The notes beneath the pieces are model-generated. The model was not told the DNA's origin. It made no database searches and was given only the letters and a program-made list of their open reading frames with translations. The position numbers and the translations under genes are program-made. A stretch of DNA of 64,000 bases from NCBI GenBank assembly GCA_949788275.1, contig OX460916.1, forward strand, positions 2,852,001 through 2,916,000. The letters are read 5' to 3'. This document shows positions 36,621 through 44,221 of this stretch, one piece after another. The stretch comes from Weeksellaceae bacterium. Lineage in GTDB: Bacteria; Bacteroidota; Bacteroidia; Flavobacteriales; Weeksellaceae. Position 1 is the stretch's first letter; each line of letters begins with the position of its first letter.

Positions 36621-36734
36621 GGGCGGCCGCTACGCGCCGGGCTATCCGCTATATCTTTGCTGCAAGAACATTACGGGTTAATTCAATACAGAGGTGGCAG
36701 CAAAGGATGCCGCTACTATCCCTGCCGCAGAGCC
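36621..36734 (+). repeat. Dispersed GC-rich structured element, copy E (full)
   Basis: This is the reference copy. The left arm GGGCGGCCGCTACGCGCCGG contains a NotI-type GCGGCCGC palindrome and is followed by GCTATCCGCTATATC. The central stem TTTGCTGC (36656-36663) pairs with GCAGCAAA (36697-36704) around a loop of about 33 nt. It ends GGATGCCGCTACTATCCCTGCCGC. A perfect 20-bp hairpin follows at once. The GC content is far above the surrounding DNA. No protein-coding pattern is credible. The 690-bp gap 36251-36940 contains otherwise only an isolated TACATTTG box at 36429. Confidence 0.85.
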
Positions 36735-36777
36735 ACTCCTTAAAAGTGTTCTATAACGAACACTTTTAAGGAGTGGC
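36732..36777 (+). repeat. Perfect 20-bp hairpin attached to element E
   Basis: The arms 36732-36751 and 36758-36777 are exact reverse complements around the 6-nt loop TATAAC. The hairpin begins at the last bases of the element. No T run follows, so it is not a classic terminator. Hairpins with different sequences occupy the same position beside copies F (47995) and G (53310). Confidence 0.85.
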
Positions 36778-36901
36778 GTTTAAAGCTTAAGGTTAGATTT
36801 CAATTGGTTGAAGAATCATTATTGTATTCTACGACTGAGCGATTAATACCGCTCCTCACCAAGATCTGGAAGCTATCGTTCTCGTTATTTAGGGGGAATG
36901 C

Positions 36902-36932
36902 AAAAAAAAACCACTACATACATAGTGGTTTT
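36902..36932 (-). terminator. Terminator after the RhlE-type helicase
   Basis: AAAACCACTA / TAGTGGTTTT with a 6-nt loop. On the minus strand the stem is followed by a T run, 9 bp beyond the gene. Confidence 0.8.
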
Positions 36933-36940
36933 GGGTTATT

Positions 36941-38257
36941 TTAATTCTCGCGGTTACTATCTCGTCGAGGTTTATTGTTGCTTTGTGGTTTACGGGGATT
37001 TCGACCTTGTTGAGGTTTTTTACCTTGACTTGGTTTTGCACCTGGTCTACGCCCAGGTTTAGCGCCTGGTTTTGGACCTTTTGCTTTACCAATATCACCG
37101 CTAGCAGCATGTCTTTCAAGCGCCTCATCCACGTAATCGTGGTCGCTTACAACAGGAATCGTCTTCTTAATGACTTTGTGAATGTCTTTTAAATAAGGCA
37201 ATTCTTCTCGTTCACAAAAAGAGATGGCAATACCTGTACGTCCAGCTCTACCTGTACGCCCAATACGGTGTACATAGGTTTCAGGAACATTGGGAAGTTC
37301 GTAATTAATAACATGCGAAAGGCTATCCACATCAATTCCACGAGCAGCAATATCGGTGGCAACCAAAACACGTGTACTACCTGCTTTGAAATTGTTTAGA
37401 GCTAATTGCCTAGCGTTTTGTGATTTATTTCCATGAATTGCTTCTGCTTTAATCTTGGCTGCATTTAACACCTTCACAATTTTGTTCGATCCGTGTTTGG
37501 TACGGGCAAAGACTAAAATAGACTCCATGGTCTTGTCTTTCAATAAATCGAGCAATAAATCGTTTTTGTCTTTCTTATCTAGAAAGTAAATGCTTTGATC
37601 GATGGTATCCACGGTTGAAGAAGCAGGGGTTACTTCCACTTTTTCAGGCTGATTAAGCATGGAATCTGCCAAACGCGCAATTGTCTTTGGCATCGTCGCC
37701 GAAAAGAAAAGGGTTTGACGTTTCTTTGGCAACATGGGAATAATACGTTTAATATCATGCACAAAGCCCATGTCTAACATACGGTCTGCTTCGTCAAGTA
37801 CAAAATATTCAATGTGCTTTAAGCTAATAAAACCTTGTTGAATAAGATCCAACAAACGTCCTGGTGTAGCAACAAGAATGTCGACCCCATTTCGTAAAAT
37901 ATTGGTTTGTCTTTTCTGCGGAACACCTCCATAAATTACAGTATGTTTTATAGGTGTGTGTCGGCTATAAGCGGCCATATTTTCTTCTACCTGTATAGCA
38001 AGTTCTCGCGTTGGTGTTAGCACCAATGCTTTAATCTCTTGTCTTTTAGCAGGTTTATGCGAAAGGTATAATCGTTGGATAATTGGAATTGAAAAAGCAG
38101 CTGTTTTTCCTGTACCTGTTTGGGCACAGCCTAATAAGTCTTTTCCTTCTAAAAGGATAGGAATTGCTTTTTCTTGAATAGGTGTAGGAGAGGTATAGTT
38201 CTCTTCACGCAAAGCCTCTAAAATGGGCTCGATTAAGTTTAAATCTTTGAATGTCAT
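36941..38257 (-). CDS. DEAD-box RNA helicase (RhlE type)
   Basis: The 438-residue helicase shows the full motif set: Q motif (SPTPIQEKAIP), AQTGTGKTAA, TPTRELA, DEADRMLDMGF, SAT, and in the second domain VATDIAARGIDVD and HRIGRTGRAGR. The C-terminal 70 residues are a basic Gly/Pro/Lys/Arg/Asn-rich tail typical of RNA-binding RhlE proteins. I start at MTFKDLN (38257), four codons into the longest ORF. It probably acts in ribosome assembly or cold adaptation, by family. Confidence 0.93.
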   Translation of the reverse strand: MTFKDLNLIEPILEALREENYTSPTPIQEKAIPILLEGKDLLGCAQTGTGKTAAFSIPIIQRLYLSHKPAKRQEIKALVLTPTRELAIQVEENMAAYSRHTPIKHTVIYGGVPQKRQTNILRNGVDILVATPGRLLDLIQQGFISLKHIEYFVLDEADRMLDMGFVHDIKRIIPMLPKKRQTLFFSATMPKTIARLADSMLNQPEKVEVTPASSTVDTIDQSIYFLDKKDKNDLLLDLLKDKTMESILVFARTKHGSNKIVKVLNAAKIKAEAIHGNKSQNARQLALNNFKAGSTRVLVATDIAARGIDVDSLSHVINYELPNVPETYVHRIGRTGRAGRTGIAISFCEREELPYLKDIHKVIKKTIPVVSDHDYVDEALERHAASGDIGKAKGPKPGAKPGRRPGAKPSQGKKPQQGRNPRKPQSNNKPRRDSNREN

Positions 38258-38491
38258 TGATGTCAACACCTTTATAGTGTTATATAATTGATTGGCAAAG
38301 GTAAGCTTCCTATTTTAAATACTACGCTTGTGAGCAAGTTAATATTAATGAAGCGGATGGTTTAAGCTTTGAAGCTTTTGTTTTTTTGCTAAGGCAAAGG
38401 CTTTCGAGTCTATATTTAATAAATAGCTTAAACCCGTTTAAAAAGCGAATACATATTTTTTCGCTATAGAACGATTAGGTTCTTTCTGAAT

Positions 38492-38524
38492 AAAAAAACT
38501 CAGCATTCTGAAAGATTGCTGAGT
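38492..38524 (-). terminator. Terminator after the hemerythrin gene
   Basis: ACTCAGCA / TGCTGAGT with an 11-nt loop. On the minus strand a T run follows (the A run at 38492-38498). The rest of the gap 38270-38569 holds the helicase promoter region and nothing else I recognise. Confidence 0.6.
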
Positions 38525-38569
38525 AGTCACATTAGTGAAAAATCATCTAAAAAAATAATACGTATGGGC

Positions 38570-39100
38570 TTATAGCCAAAACGGGTCGTTCCAATCGCTG
38601 TTGGAAGGTAATTTATTGAATTGTTTTTTGATTAGTTTCAGTTGTTTTTGAGTTGACTTTTTTTCAAACTCAGGATATAGGTTTTTTTCTTCAAAGCGAA
38701 TATGGAATTCTAATTCCTCTTCTAGACAGATCAGATTTTTCATTGGATTTTTTCCAATGGTGAATAATCGTCTTAACCGTCGATGTTCTTTATTGGCTCT
38801 TATAATCAAGTAGTGCTCTTCATCAATTAAGCTAAAAAGGGTTTGTTCTTCCAATTCCAATTGTGGAAAGAAGATGGTTTCACCGTACCAAGCGACATAG
38901 GCTAATATTCGGTCGATATCGACCATTCGATCGATTCCTGTACGGATATTTGAACAGAAAAAAAGTGATTTATGATGCTTTCTACAACTTTCGATAATGG
39001 TTTCTTTCGGTTGTTTTTGAGCTGCTGTAATGGTATGTAATGCGGTATTCATAGGGTTAGGTTTTAAATTCGGATCAAATAATCTTAATTTAATGTACAT
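38570..39100 (-). CDS. Hemerythrin-domain protein (Ric/YtfE-like)
   Basis: The 176-residue mostly helical protein has candidate di-iron ligands spaced as in hemerythrin domains: HHKSLFF near 42, EEHYLIIRANKEHRRLRRLF near 95-110, and EEELEFHIRFEEKNLYPEFE near 126-145. It begins 2 bp after the Rrf2 regulator gene ends, so the pair is one transcript. Ric/YtfE proteins repair Fe-S clusters damaged by nitric oxide or oxidants; that role is inferred from the domain and the neighbour. It lacks an N-terminal ScdA-type domain. Confidence 0.8.
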   Translation of the reverse strand: MYIKLRLFDPNLKPNPMNTALHTITAAQKQPKETIIESCRKHHKSLFFCSNIRTGIDRMVDIDRILAYVAWYGETIFFPQLELEEQTLFSLIDEEHYLIIRANKEHRRLRRLFTIGKNPMKNLICLEEELEFHIRFEEKNLYPEFEKKSTQKQLKLIKKQFNKLPSNSDWNDPFWL

Positions 39101-39102
39101 GG

Positions 39103-39537
39103 TTAATGCTTTAAAAAAGCCAATCCTTTGTCGATATCATCGATTAGGTTAAACATCGTTGTGTCTTGCAGCATATTTTGTAGATCTTTCCGAATCATAA
39201 AAATACGGCTGTGAAGTGCACAAGGACGAATGGGGTCACACTCGTTTAATCCGAGAATACAACTGTGGTAAATTCCGTCACCATCAATTGCTTTAATTAT
39301 ATGAACCAGTTTAATGTTTTCCAGTTCTAGGGCATTCATTTCAAACCCACCCAACTTGCCCTTGACTGAACGTATAACACCAGCTTTTACCAATTGTTGT
39401 AGGATTTTTGCAGTATAAGCCTCGGGCGAGTTGATGGATTGTGCTATTTCTTTCAAATTCACACGTTTTCCAGTTGCAGATTCACGGGCAATAAAGACGC
39501 TGGCTTTAATGCCATATTCACAAGCTTTTGAAAACAT
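39103..39537 (-). CDS. Rrf2-family Fe-S transcriptional regulator (NsrR/IscR-like)
   Basis: The 144-residue protein has an N-terminal winged helix (MFSKACEYGIKASVFIA, then EIAQSINSPEAYTAKILQQLVKAGVIRSVKGKLGGF). Three cysteines in CILGLNECDPIRPC (spacing C-x6-C-x5-C) match Fe-S-binding Rrf2 regulators such as NsrR. It is co-transcribed with a hemerythrin protein, which points to nitric-oxide or redox sensing. The promoter at 39569-39599 probably contains its own operator, so autoregulation is likely. Confidence 0.88.
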   Translation of the reverse strand: MFSKACEYGIKASVFIARESATGKRVNLKEIAQSINSPEAYTAKILQQLVKAGVIRSVKGKLGGFEMNALELENIKLVHIIKAIDGDGIYHSCILGLNECDPIRPCALHSRIFMIRKDLQNMLQDTTMFNLIDDIDKGLAFLKH

Positions 39538-39568
39538 ATGTTCTTTGTTCTTTTACTTATTTATGGAA

Positions 39569-39599
39569 CAAAGATACATTATTTTTTAATTCGGACAAA
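39569..39599 (-). promoter_or_regulatory. Promoter of the rrf2-hemerythrin operon
   Basis: On the minus strand TTTG (39599-39596) is followed 19 nt later by TATCTTTG (39576-39569), a strong Bacteroidota-type match 31 bp before the Rrf2 ATG. Confidence 0.6.
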
Positions 39600-39623
39600 T
39601 TTATCTGATTAAAAAAAACAGTA

Positions 39624-39653
39624 TAAAAAAACCGGACAATTATTGTCCGGTTT
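39624..39653 (-). terminator. Terminator after rplY
   Basis: AAACCGGACAAT / ATTGTCCGGTTT with a 1-nt centre. On the minus strand it leads into a T run downstream of rplY. Confidence 0.8.
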
Positions 39654-39674
39654 ATATGGTATAAAAAGAAAAAA

Positions 39675-40256
39675 TTAATCTTCTTCGTCAGTTTCAGCTT
39701 CTTTAACTGCATTACGAGACGTACGGATTGCTACAACAACAGCGTTGTCTGGGTGAGCAAAAGCATAGTTTTCATTTTTCAATGATTCAACATATAACTT
39801 GTGTCCGATTCTCATTGGCGTAATGTCAATTTCGATTTCGTTAGGTAAGTTTGCTGGAATAGCACGAACTTTTAATTTACGCATGTTAAAACGTAAAACC
39901 CCTCCGGCAACTAAACCTCTAGAACGTCCTACTAAACGTACAGGAACTTCCATTGTTACTACTTTGTTATCTTCTAATTGGAAGAAATCAACGTGTAAGA
40001 TACGGTCGTTAACTGGGTGAAATTGGATGTCTTGTAAAATGGCTTGAATTTTAGTTCCGTCTGTTAATTCAACACTAACAGTGTGCGCCTCTGGCGTGTA
40101 AACTAATCCTTTAAATGCTTTCTCGTCTGCAGAGAAATGAATTGGTTCTGTACCACCATAGATGACACAAGGTACTTGATCAGCATTACGTAGTTCGCGT
40201 GTGGCCACTTTTCCTACATTTTCTCTTTTTACACCTTGAATTGTGATAGATTTCAT
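39675..40256 (-). CDS. rplY: 50S ribosomal protein L25 / general stress protein Ctc
   Basis: L25 binds 5S rRNA. This 193-residue protein is the long CTC form with an N-terminal L25 domain ([34 protein letters not shown]) and a C-terminal TL5-like beta domain, ending in an acidic EAETDEED tail. It lies 41 bp after prs; the prs-rplY pair is widespread in Bacteroidota and elsewhere. Confidence 0.95.
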   Translation of the reverse strand: MKSITIQGVKRENVGKVATRELRNADQVPCVIYGGTEPIHFSADEKAFKGLVYTPEAHTVSVELTDGTKIQAILQDIQFHPVNDRILHVDFFQLEDNKVVTMEVPVRLVGRSRGLVAGGVLRFNMRKLKVRAIPANLPNEIEIDITPMRIGHKLYVESLKNENYAFAHPDNAVVVAIRTSRNAVKEAETDEED

Positions 40257-40297
40257 AATATGTATATAAATAATTAAAAAAAATTCTTCTTTTTAGC

Positions 40298-41233
40298 CTA
40301 AATTATAAATTTAGAACTGATCGATTTATTGCTGTGTACGAGATGCATAACATCAGCAAAAAGCGGAGCGCAAGATAATACTTTTATTTTAGAAACCGAT
40401 GTATTTTTTAATGGAATACTGTCGGTTACAGCAATTTCTTCTAACATCGAGTCGTTTAAACGCTCATAAGCCGCTCCTGATAACACAGCATGGGTTGCAA
40501 TTGCCCGTACCGACTTAGCGCCTTTACTCATAATTAGTTCAGCTGCTTTGGCTAGTGTACCTGCTGTGTCAATCATATCATCGACAAGCACCACGTTTTT
40601 ATCTTTAACATCACCAATAAGCATCATATTATCTACTTGGTTGGCAACCTTACGTTCTTTGTGACAAATTACAATACCAGCGTTTAAGTATTTAGCGTAA
40701 TTATTTGCACGTTTAGCCCCCCCCATGTCGGGTGAAGCGATTGTTAAATTATCTAAATTCAAACTTTTGATGTAATCAACAAAAATGGTTGAAGCATAAA
40801 TATGATCGACAGGGATTTCAAAGAAACCTTGAATTTGATCGGCATGTAAGTCCATTGTCATGACACGGGTTGCACCAGCTTCAGTAAGCATTTTTGCGAC
40901 TAACTTTGCCCCAATAGGAACACGAGGAGCGTCTTTACGGTCTTGTCTTGCGTATCCATAGTAAGGAATAACGGCTGTAATACTTTTAGCAGAAGCGCGC
41001 TTGGCAGCATCACACATTAAAAGTAATTCCATTAAATTATCACTGGGTTGAAATGTAGATCCAATTAAGAATACACGCGCTCCTCGAATTGGTTGTTCGA
41101 AGGCAGGTTGGTATTCGCCATCGCTGAATTCAACGACTTTTAATTTACCTAATTCTTGCCCATATTGTTCGGCAATTTTTGTGGCTAACTCCTTGGTTCC
41201 ACGAGTTGTAAAAAGAAATGCTGGCTGTTCCAT
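40298..41233 (-). CDS. prs: Ribose-phosphate pyrophosphokinase
   Basis: Prs makes PRPP from ribose-5-phosphate and ATP for nucleotide, His and Trp synthesis. The 311-residue protein has EFSDGEYQP, DLHADQIQGFFEIPVDH (metal and ATP site), SPDMGGAKRANNYAKYL, and the PRPP-binding loop VVLVDDMIDTAGTL. A TATTTTTG box on the minus strand (41263-41256) lies 22 bp upstream. It is followed by rplY. Confidence 0.96.
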   Translation of the reverse strand: MEQPAFLFTTRGTKELATKIAEQYGQELGKLKVVEFSDGEYQPAFEQPIRGARVFLIGSTFQPSDNLMELLLMCDAAKRASAKSITAVIPYYGYARQDRKDAPRVPIGAKLVAKMLTEAGATRVMTMDLHADQIQGFFEIPVDHIYASTIFVDYIKSLNLDNLTIASPDMGGAKRANNYAKYLNAGIVICHKERKVANQVDNMMLIGDVKDKNVVLVDDMIDTAGTLAKAAELIMSKGAKSVRAIATHAVLSGAAYERLNDSMLEEIAVTDSIPLKNTSVSKIKVLSCAPLFADVMHLVHSNKSISSKFII

Positions 41234-41428
41234 GTTTGTTTGCGAAATATTTGTGCAAAAATACTCGAATTCTCTTAATTAAAGAAACCTAGGACACTAT
41301 ATTATTCGGAAAATATTGTTGTTAAGTTTTTCATAAGAGGTGTTAATTAATATTTAAACATAAAATATTCACGTTGTGTAATTATTTTATGATATTTGTA
41401 GAAAAAGTGAAGCAAAAGTTGTTTCATA

Positions 41429-41464
41429 GGATTATCAATAGCTTCATAATCCTAGCGAAGGATT
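41429..41464 (+). promoter_or_regulatory. Leader with two mutually exclusive stems before the exopolysaccharide genes
   Basis: GGATTAT (41429-41435) can pair with ATAATCC (41446-41452), or AATCCT (41448-41453) can pair with AGGATT (41459-41464). The two stems share the same middle segment, so only one can form at a time, as in attenuators. The first gene starts 63 bp later. I recognise no known riboswitch class. Confidence 0.35.
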
Positions 41465-41527
41465 TCACAAATGGGTAATACCGAGTTAGAGGTGATGTAT
41501 TTCAAACCCCAAACAATTTAAAAACGA

Positions 41528-43441
41528 ATGATATTAAAAGATAATAACTTGTTGAAAAACTTACCGAGATGGGTTATTTTATTAATCGATCTGTTGATCG
41601 TAGCAACGGCCTATATAGCTAGTAATTTTGTGATTCATAGCTTTATTGGTAATTTTAGCCTCTTGGAAGTATTTACAAAATTACCCTTTATTGTACTTGT
41701 TTACTTAGTTTACTTCAACTTATTTAAAACCTTTCGGGGCGTTATTCGCAAAACAGGACTAAAGGACGCTCAAAATCTTTTTGTAGCTAACTCGCTCGCC
41801 TTTATTACCTTAATTACATGCTCTTTTATTGTTCGGAATTTTCTAAACACTTCATCTGAATTTCTTAATCTCTATAAATCGTCTTATTCTATTTTATTCA
41901 TCCATACCTTTGTTGCTACAGTCTCCATGGTTGTTTTACGATTAATTTATAAAGCCATCTATTACGATTACTTTTTTGCAGATGATCGAAGTAAAAACCG
42001 GATTATAATTTATGGGGCTGGGGATTCAGGAATTATAACCCTGAATGCGCTGGTTAACGATACCGAAAATAAATTTACGATTGTTAGTTTTGTTGATGAT
42101 GACCCGCGATTGGTAGGTAAAAGAATCAATGGAATTAATGTTTTTCATTCATCGGTCTTAACAGAAGAATACATTAAAAAACTTCATATTGATCAGGTTA
42201 TTATATCCATTCAGAATATTAAAAACAGTCGATTAATTGAAATTAGTTCTGTTTTAGCTGATTTATCTGTTGTTGTTAAAATAACTCCGCCAGTAAGTAA
42301 TTGGTTAAATGGAAATTATTCGTCTCAACAAATTAAAGCAGTCAATATTGAAGATCTTCTCGGTAGAGATAGCATCCAATTGGATAACCCTATTGTAGAA
42401 GAAGAACTGAAGGGAAGCGTTATTTTGGTAACGGGTGCAGCCGGCTCAATTGGTAGTGAAATTGCTCGACAAATAGCGATGAAAGATTACGATCGCTTAG
42501 TCTTAGTTGACCAAGCAGAATCTGCACTTTACGATGTTCAACAGAGTTTAAAAACAAAGAATTTTGATAAAATAGAGTTTGTGATTGCTAATATTCGAGA
42601 TCAAGAACGAATGCATTATCTATTTAATCGTTTTAAACCTAATTTAATATACCACGCAGCGGCTTATAAGCATGTTCCTTTAATGGAAAACTACCCTTAC
42701 GAAGCTGTCCATACCAATGTAAAAGGGACTAAAATTATTGCTGATTTAGCACATGAATTTGGGGTGAATAAATTTGTCATGGTCTCTACCGATAAAGCGG
42801 TTAATCCAACCAATGTGATGGGAGCTACAAAGCGTGTGGCAGAAATGTATGTGAATCATTTGAATAGCAATTCAACAACAAATTACATCGTTACCCGTTT
42901 CGGAAATGTACTCGGCTCGAATGGTTCAGTAATTCCGTTGTTTAAAAGACAATTAGATGCAGGAGGACCACTAACGGTAACACACCAAGATATTACTCGT
43001 TTTTTTATGACGATTCCAGAGGCTTGTCAATTAGTGCTTGAAGCGGGCACGATGGGAAAGGGAGGAGAGATTTTTGTGTTCGATATGGGGAAATCGATTA
43101 AAATATTTGATTTAGCCAAGCGAATGATTAAGTTAAGTGGTTATAAGTACCCCGAGCAAATTGATATTAAAATTGTAGGTCTACGACCAGGTGAGAAAAT
43201 ATACGAAGAATTACTGGCGGATGATGAAAATACCATAAAAACACATCATGAGAAAATTATGATTGCGAATGTCAATCGTAAAAAATGCGAAGATGTTGTC
43301 TCACAAATTAATAATATTTGTAGTTACACCGTGTTAACCGAAAAGAGTAGAGACAATATAGAATTGGTTCGAAGAATAAAATTAATCGTACCTGAGTATA
43401 AATCTCAGAATTCGACCTTTGAAACATTGGATAAATCATAG
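41528..43441 (+). CDS. Membrane nucleoside-diphosphate-sugar 4,6-dehydratase (CapD/WbpM/PglF-like)
   Basis: The 637-residue enzyme has four N-terminal membrane helices (about 15-135) and a first Rossmann-like domain (IYGAGDSG near 163). The catalytic short-chain dehydratase domain has GAAGSIGSE near 302-310, YHAAAYKHVPLMENYP, STDKAV and the MGATKR segment near 431 that replaces the usual YxxxK. These features define UDP-GlcNAc-type 4,6-dehydratases that begin bacillosamine, FucNAc or QuiNAc synthesis. It is first in a three-gene set with Wza- and Wzc-like genes, so the sugar probably goes into capsule or O-antigen. Confidence 0.9.
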   Translation: MILKDNNLLKNLPRWVILLIDLLIVATAYIASNFVIHSFIGNFSLLEVFTKLPFIVLVYLVYFNLFKTFRGVIRKTGLKDAQNLFVANSLAFITLITCSFIVRNFLNTSSEFLNLYKSSYSILFIHTFVATVSMVVLRLIYKAIYYDYFFADDRSKNRIIIYGAGDSGIITLNALVNDTENKFTIVSFVDDDPRLVGKRINGINVFHSSVLTEEYIKKLHIDQVIISIQNIKNSRLIEISSVLADLSVVVKITPPVSNWLNGNYSSQQIKAVNIEDLLGRDSIQLDNPIVEEELKGSVILVTGAAGSIGSEIARQIAMKDYDRLVLVDQAESALYDVQQSLKTKNFDKIEFVIANIRDQERMHYLFNRFKPNLIYHAAAYKHVPLMENYPYEAVHTNVKGTKIIADLAHEFGVNKFVMVSTDKAVNPTNVMGATKRVAEMYVNHLNSNSTTNYIVTRFGNVLGSNGSVIPLFKRQLDAGGPLTVTHQDITRFFMTIPEACQLVLEAGTMGKGGEIFVFDMGKSIKIFDLAKRMIKLSGYKYPEQIDIKIVGLRPGEKIYEELLADDENTIKTHHEKIMIANVNRKKCEDVVSQINNICSYTVLTEKSRDNIELVRRIKLIVPEYKSQNSTFETLDKS

Positions 43442-43455
43442 ACTTAGTCAACATT

Positions 43456-44220
43456 ATGAAAAACAGTATATTAAAAAAGATTATATTCTATAGTCTAATC
43501 ATCTCCACTTTCTTTGCCTGCTCATCGAGAAAGGAGGTTGTTTATTTTCAAGGCGAGAGTGAGGTTTCAAAAGTTTTTGAGAATTTCTCACCGACCATTC
43601 AATCCAGCGATATCTTAGCTATTTCAGTTTCAGCTGCAAACTTGAAAGCAACAGAAATTTTTAATCAGAACAGTATATATAAAGGAACAACGCAAACTGC
43701 TAGTCCATTTATATCAACTTATACGGTCGATAAAGAAGGGTATATTCAATTTCCTGTTTTAGGAAATGTGAAGTTGGGTGGACTTACAAAAAATGAAGCG
43801 ATTGAGTTATTAAAGACCCAAATAAGCACGTATATAAAAGATCCAGGTATCGTACTTAATCTAACGAATTTCAAGATTACAGTTTTAGGTGAAGTGAAAG
43901 GACCTGGGACGTTTCCTATTCAAAATGATCGAATAACCATTCTAGAGGCATTAGGAATGGCGGGTGATTTAACGATAAAAGGTGTTCGAAACAATGTTAT
44001 GGTTATTCGTGAAAAAGACGGCCAAAAAGAAACGCATTATGTAGATCTTACGTCAAAAGAAGCTTTAAACTCTCCCGTTTATTACTTAGCACAAAATGAT
44101 GTAGTGTATGTTGAACCTAACTCATCTCAGATATCAGCCTCCAAATTCACCCCCAACTATTCTCTTTGGATGTCACTTGCAGGCATTATTATATCGGTTA
44201 TTTCAGTAATTACACGTTAA
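43456..44220 (+). CDS. Polysaccharide export outer-membrane lipoprotein (Wza-like)
   Basis: The 254-residue protein has a lipoprotein signal with lipobox FFACSS. It has the poly_export domain (about 45-135; ILAISVSAANLKATEIFN, YTVDKEGYIQFPVLG), then an SLBB domain (KITVLGEVKGPGTF...ITILEALGMAGDLT), and a C-terminal hydrophobic segment (about 232-252) that may span the membrane. It forms the outer-membrane exit of polysaccharide with the Wzc partner encoded 1 bp downstream. Confidence 0.92.
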   Translation: MKNSILKKIIFYSLIISTFFACSSRKEVVYFQGESEVSKVFENFSPTIQSSDILAISVSAANLKATEIFNQNSIYKGTTQTASPFISTYTVDKEGYIQFPVLGNVKLGGLTKNEAIELLKTQISTYIKDPGIVLNLTNFKITVLGEVKGPGTFPIQNDRITILEALGMAGDLTIKGVRNNVMVIREKDGQKETHYVDLTSKEALNSPVYYLAQNDVVYVEPNSSQISASKFTPNYSLWMSLAGIIISVISVITR

Positions 44221-44221
44221 T

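Noticed and set aside
36434-36769. 111-codon plus-strand ORF after tmRNA
   Set aside because: Much of it is element E read as protein; no family pattern, and the same pseudo-peptide would arise from every copy of the repeat.
36621-36777. Insertion sequence or MITE with target-site duplication
   Set aside because: No transposase is present and I could not find consistent terminal inverted repeats or matching direct duplications at the copies; a mobile origin is left open only as a hypothesis.
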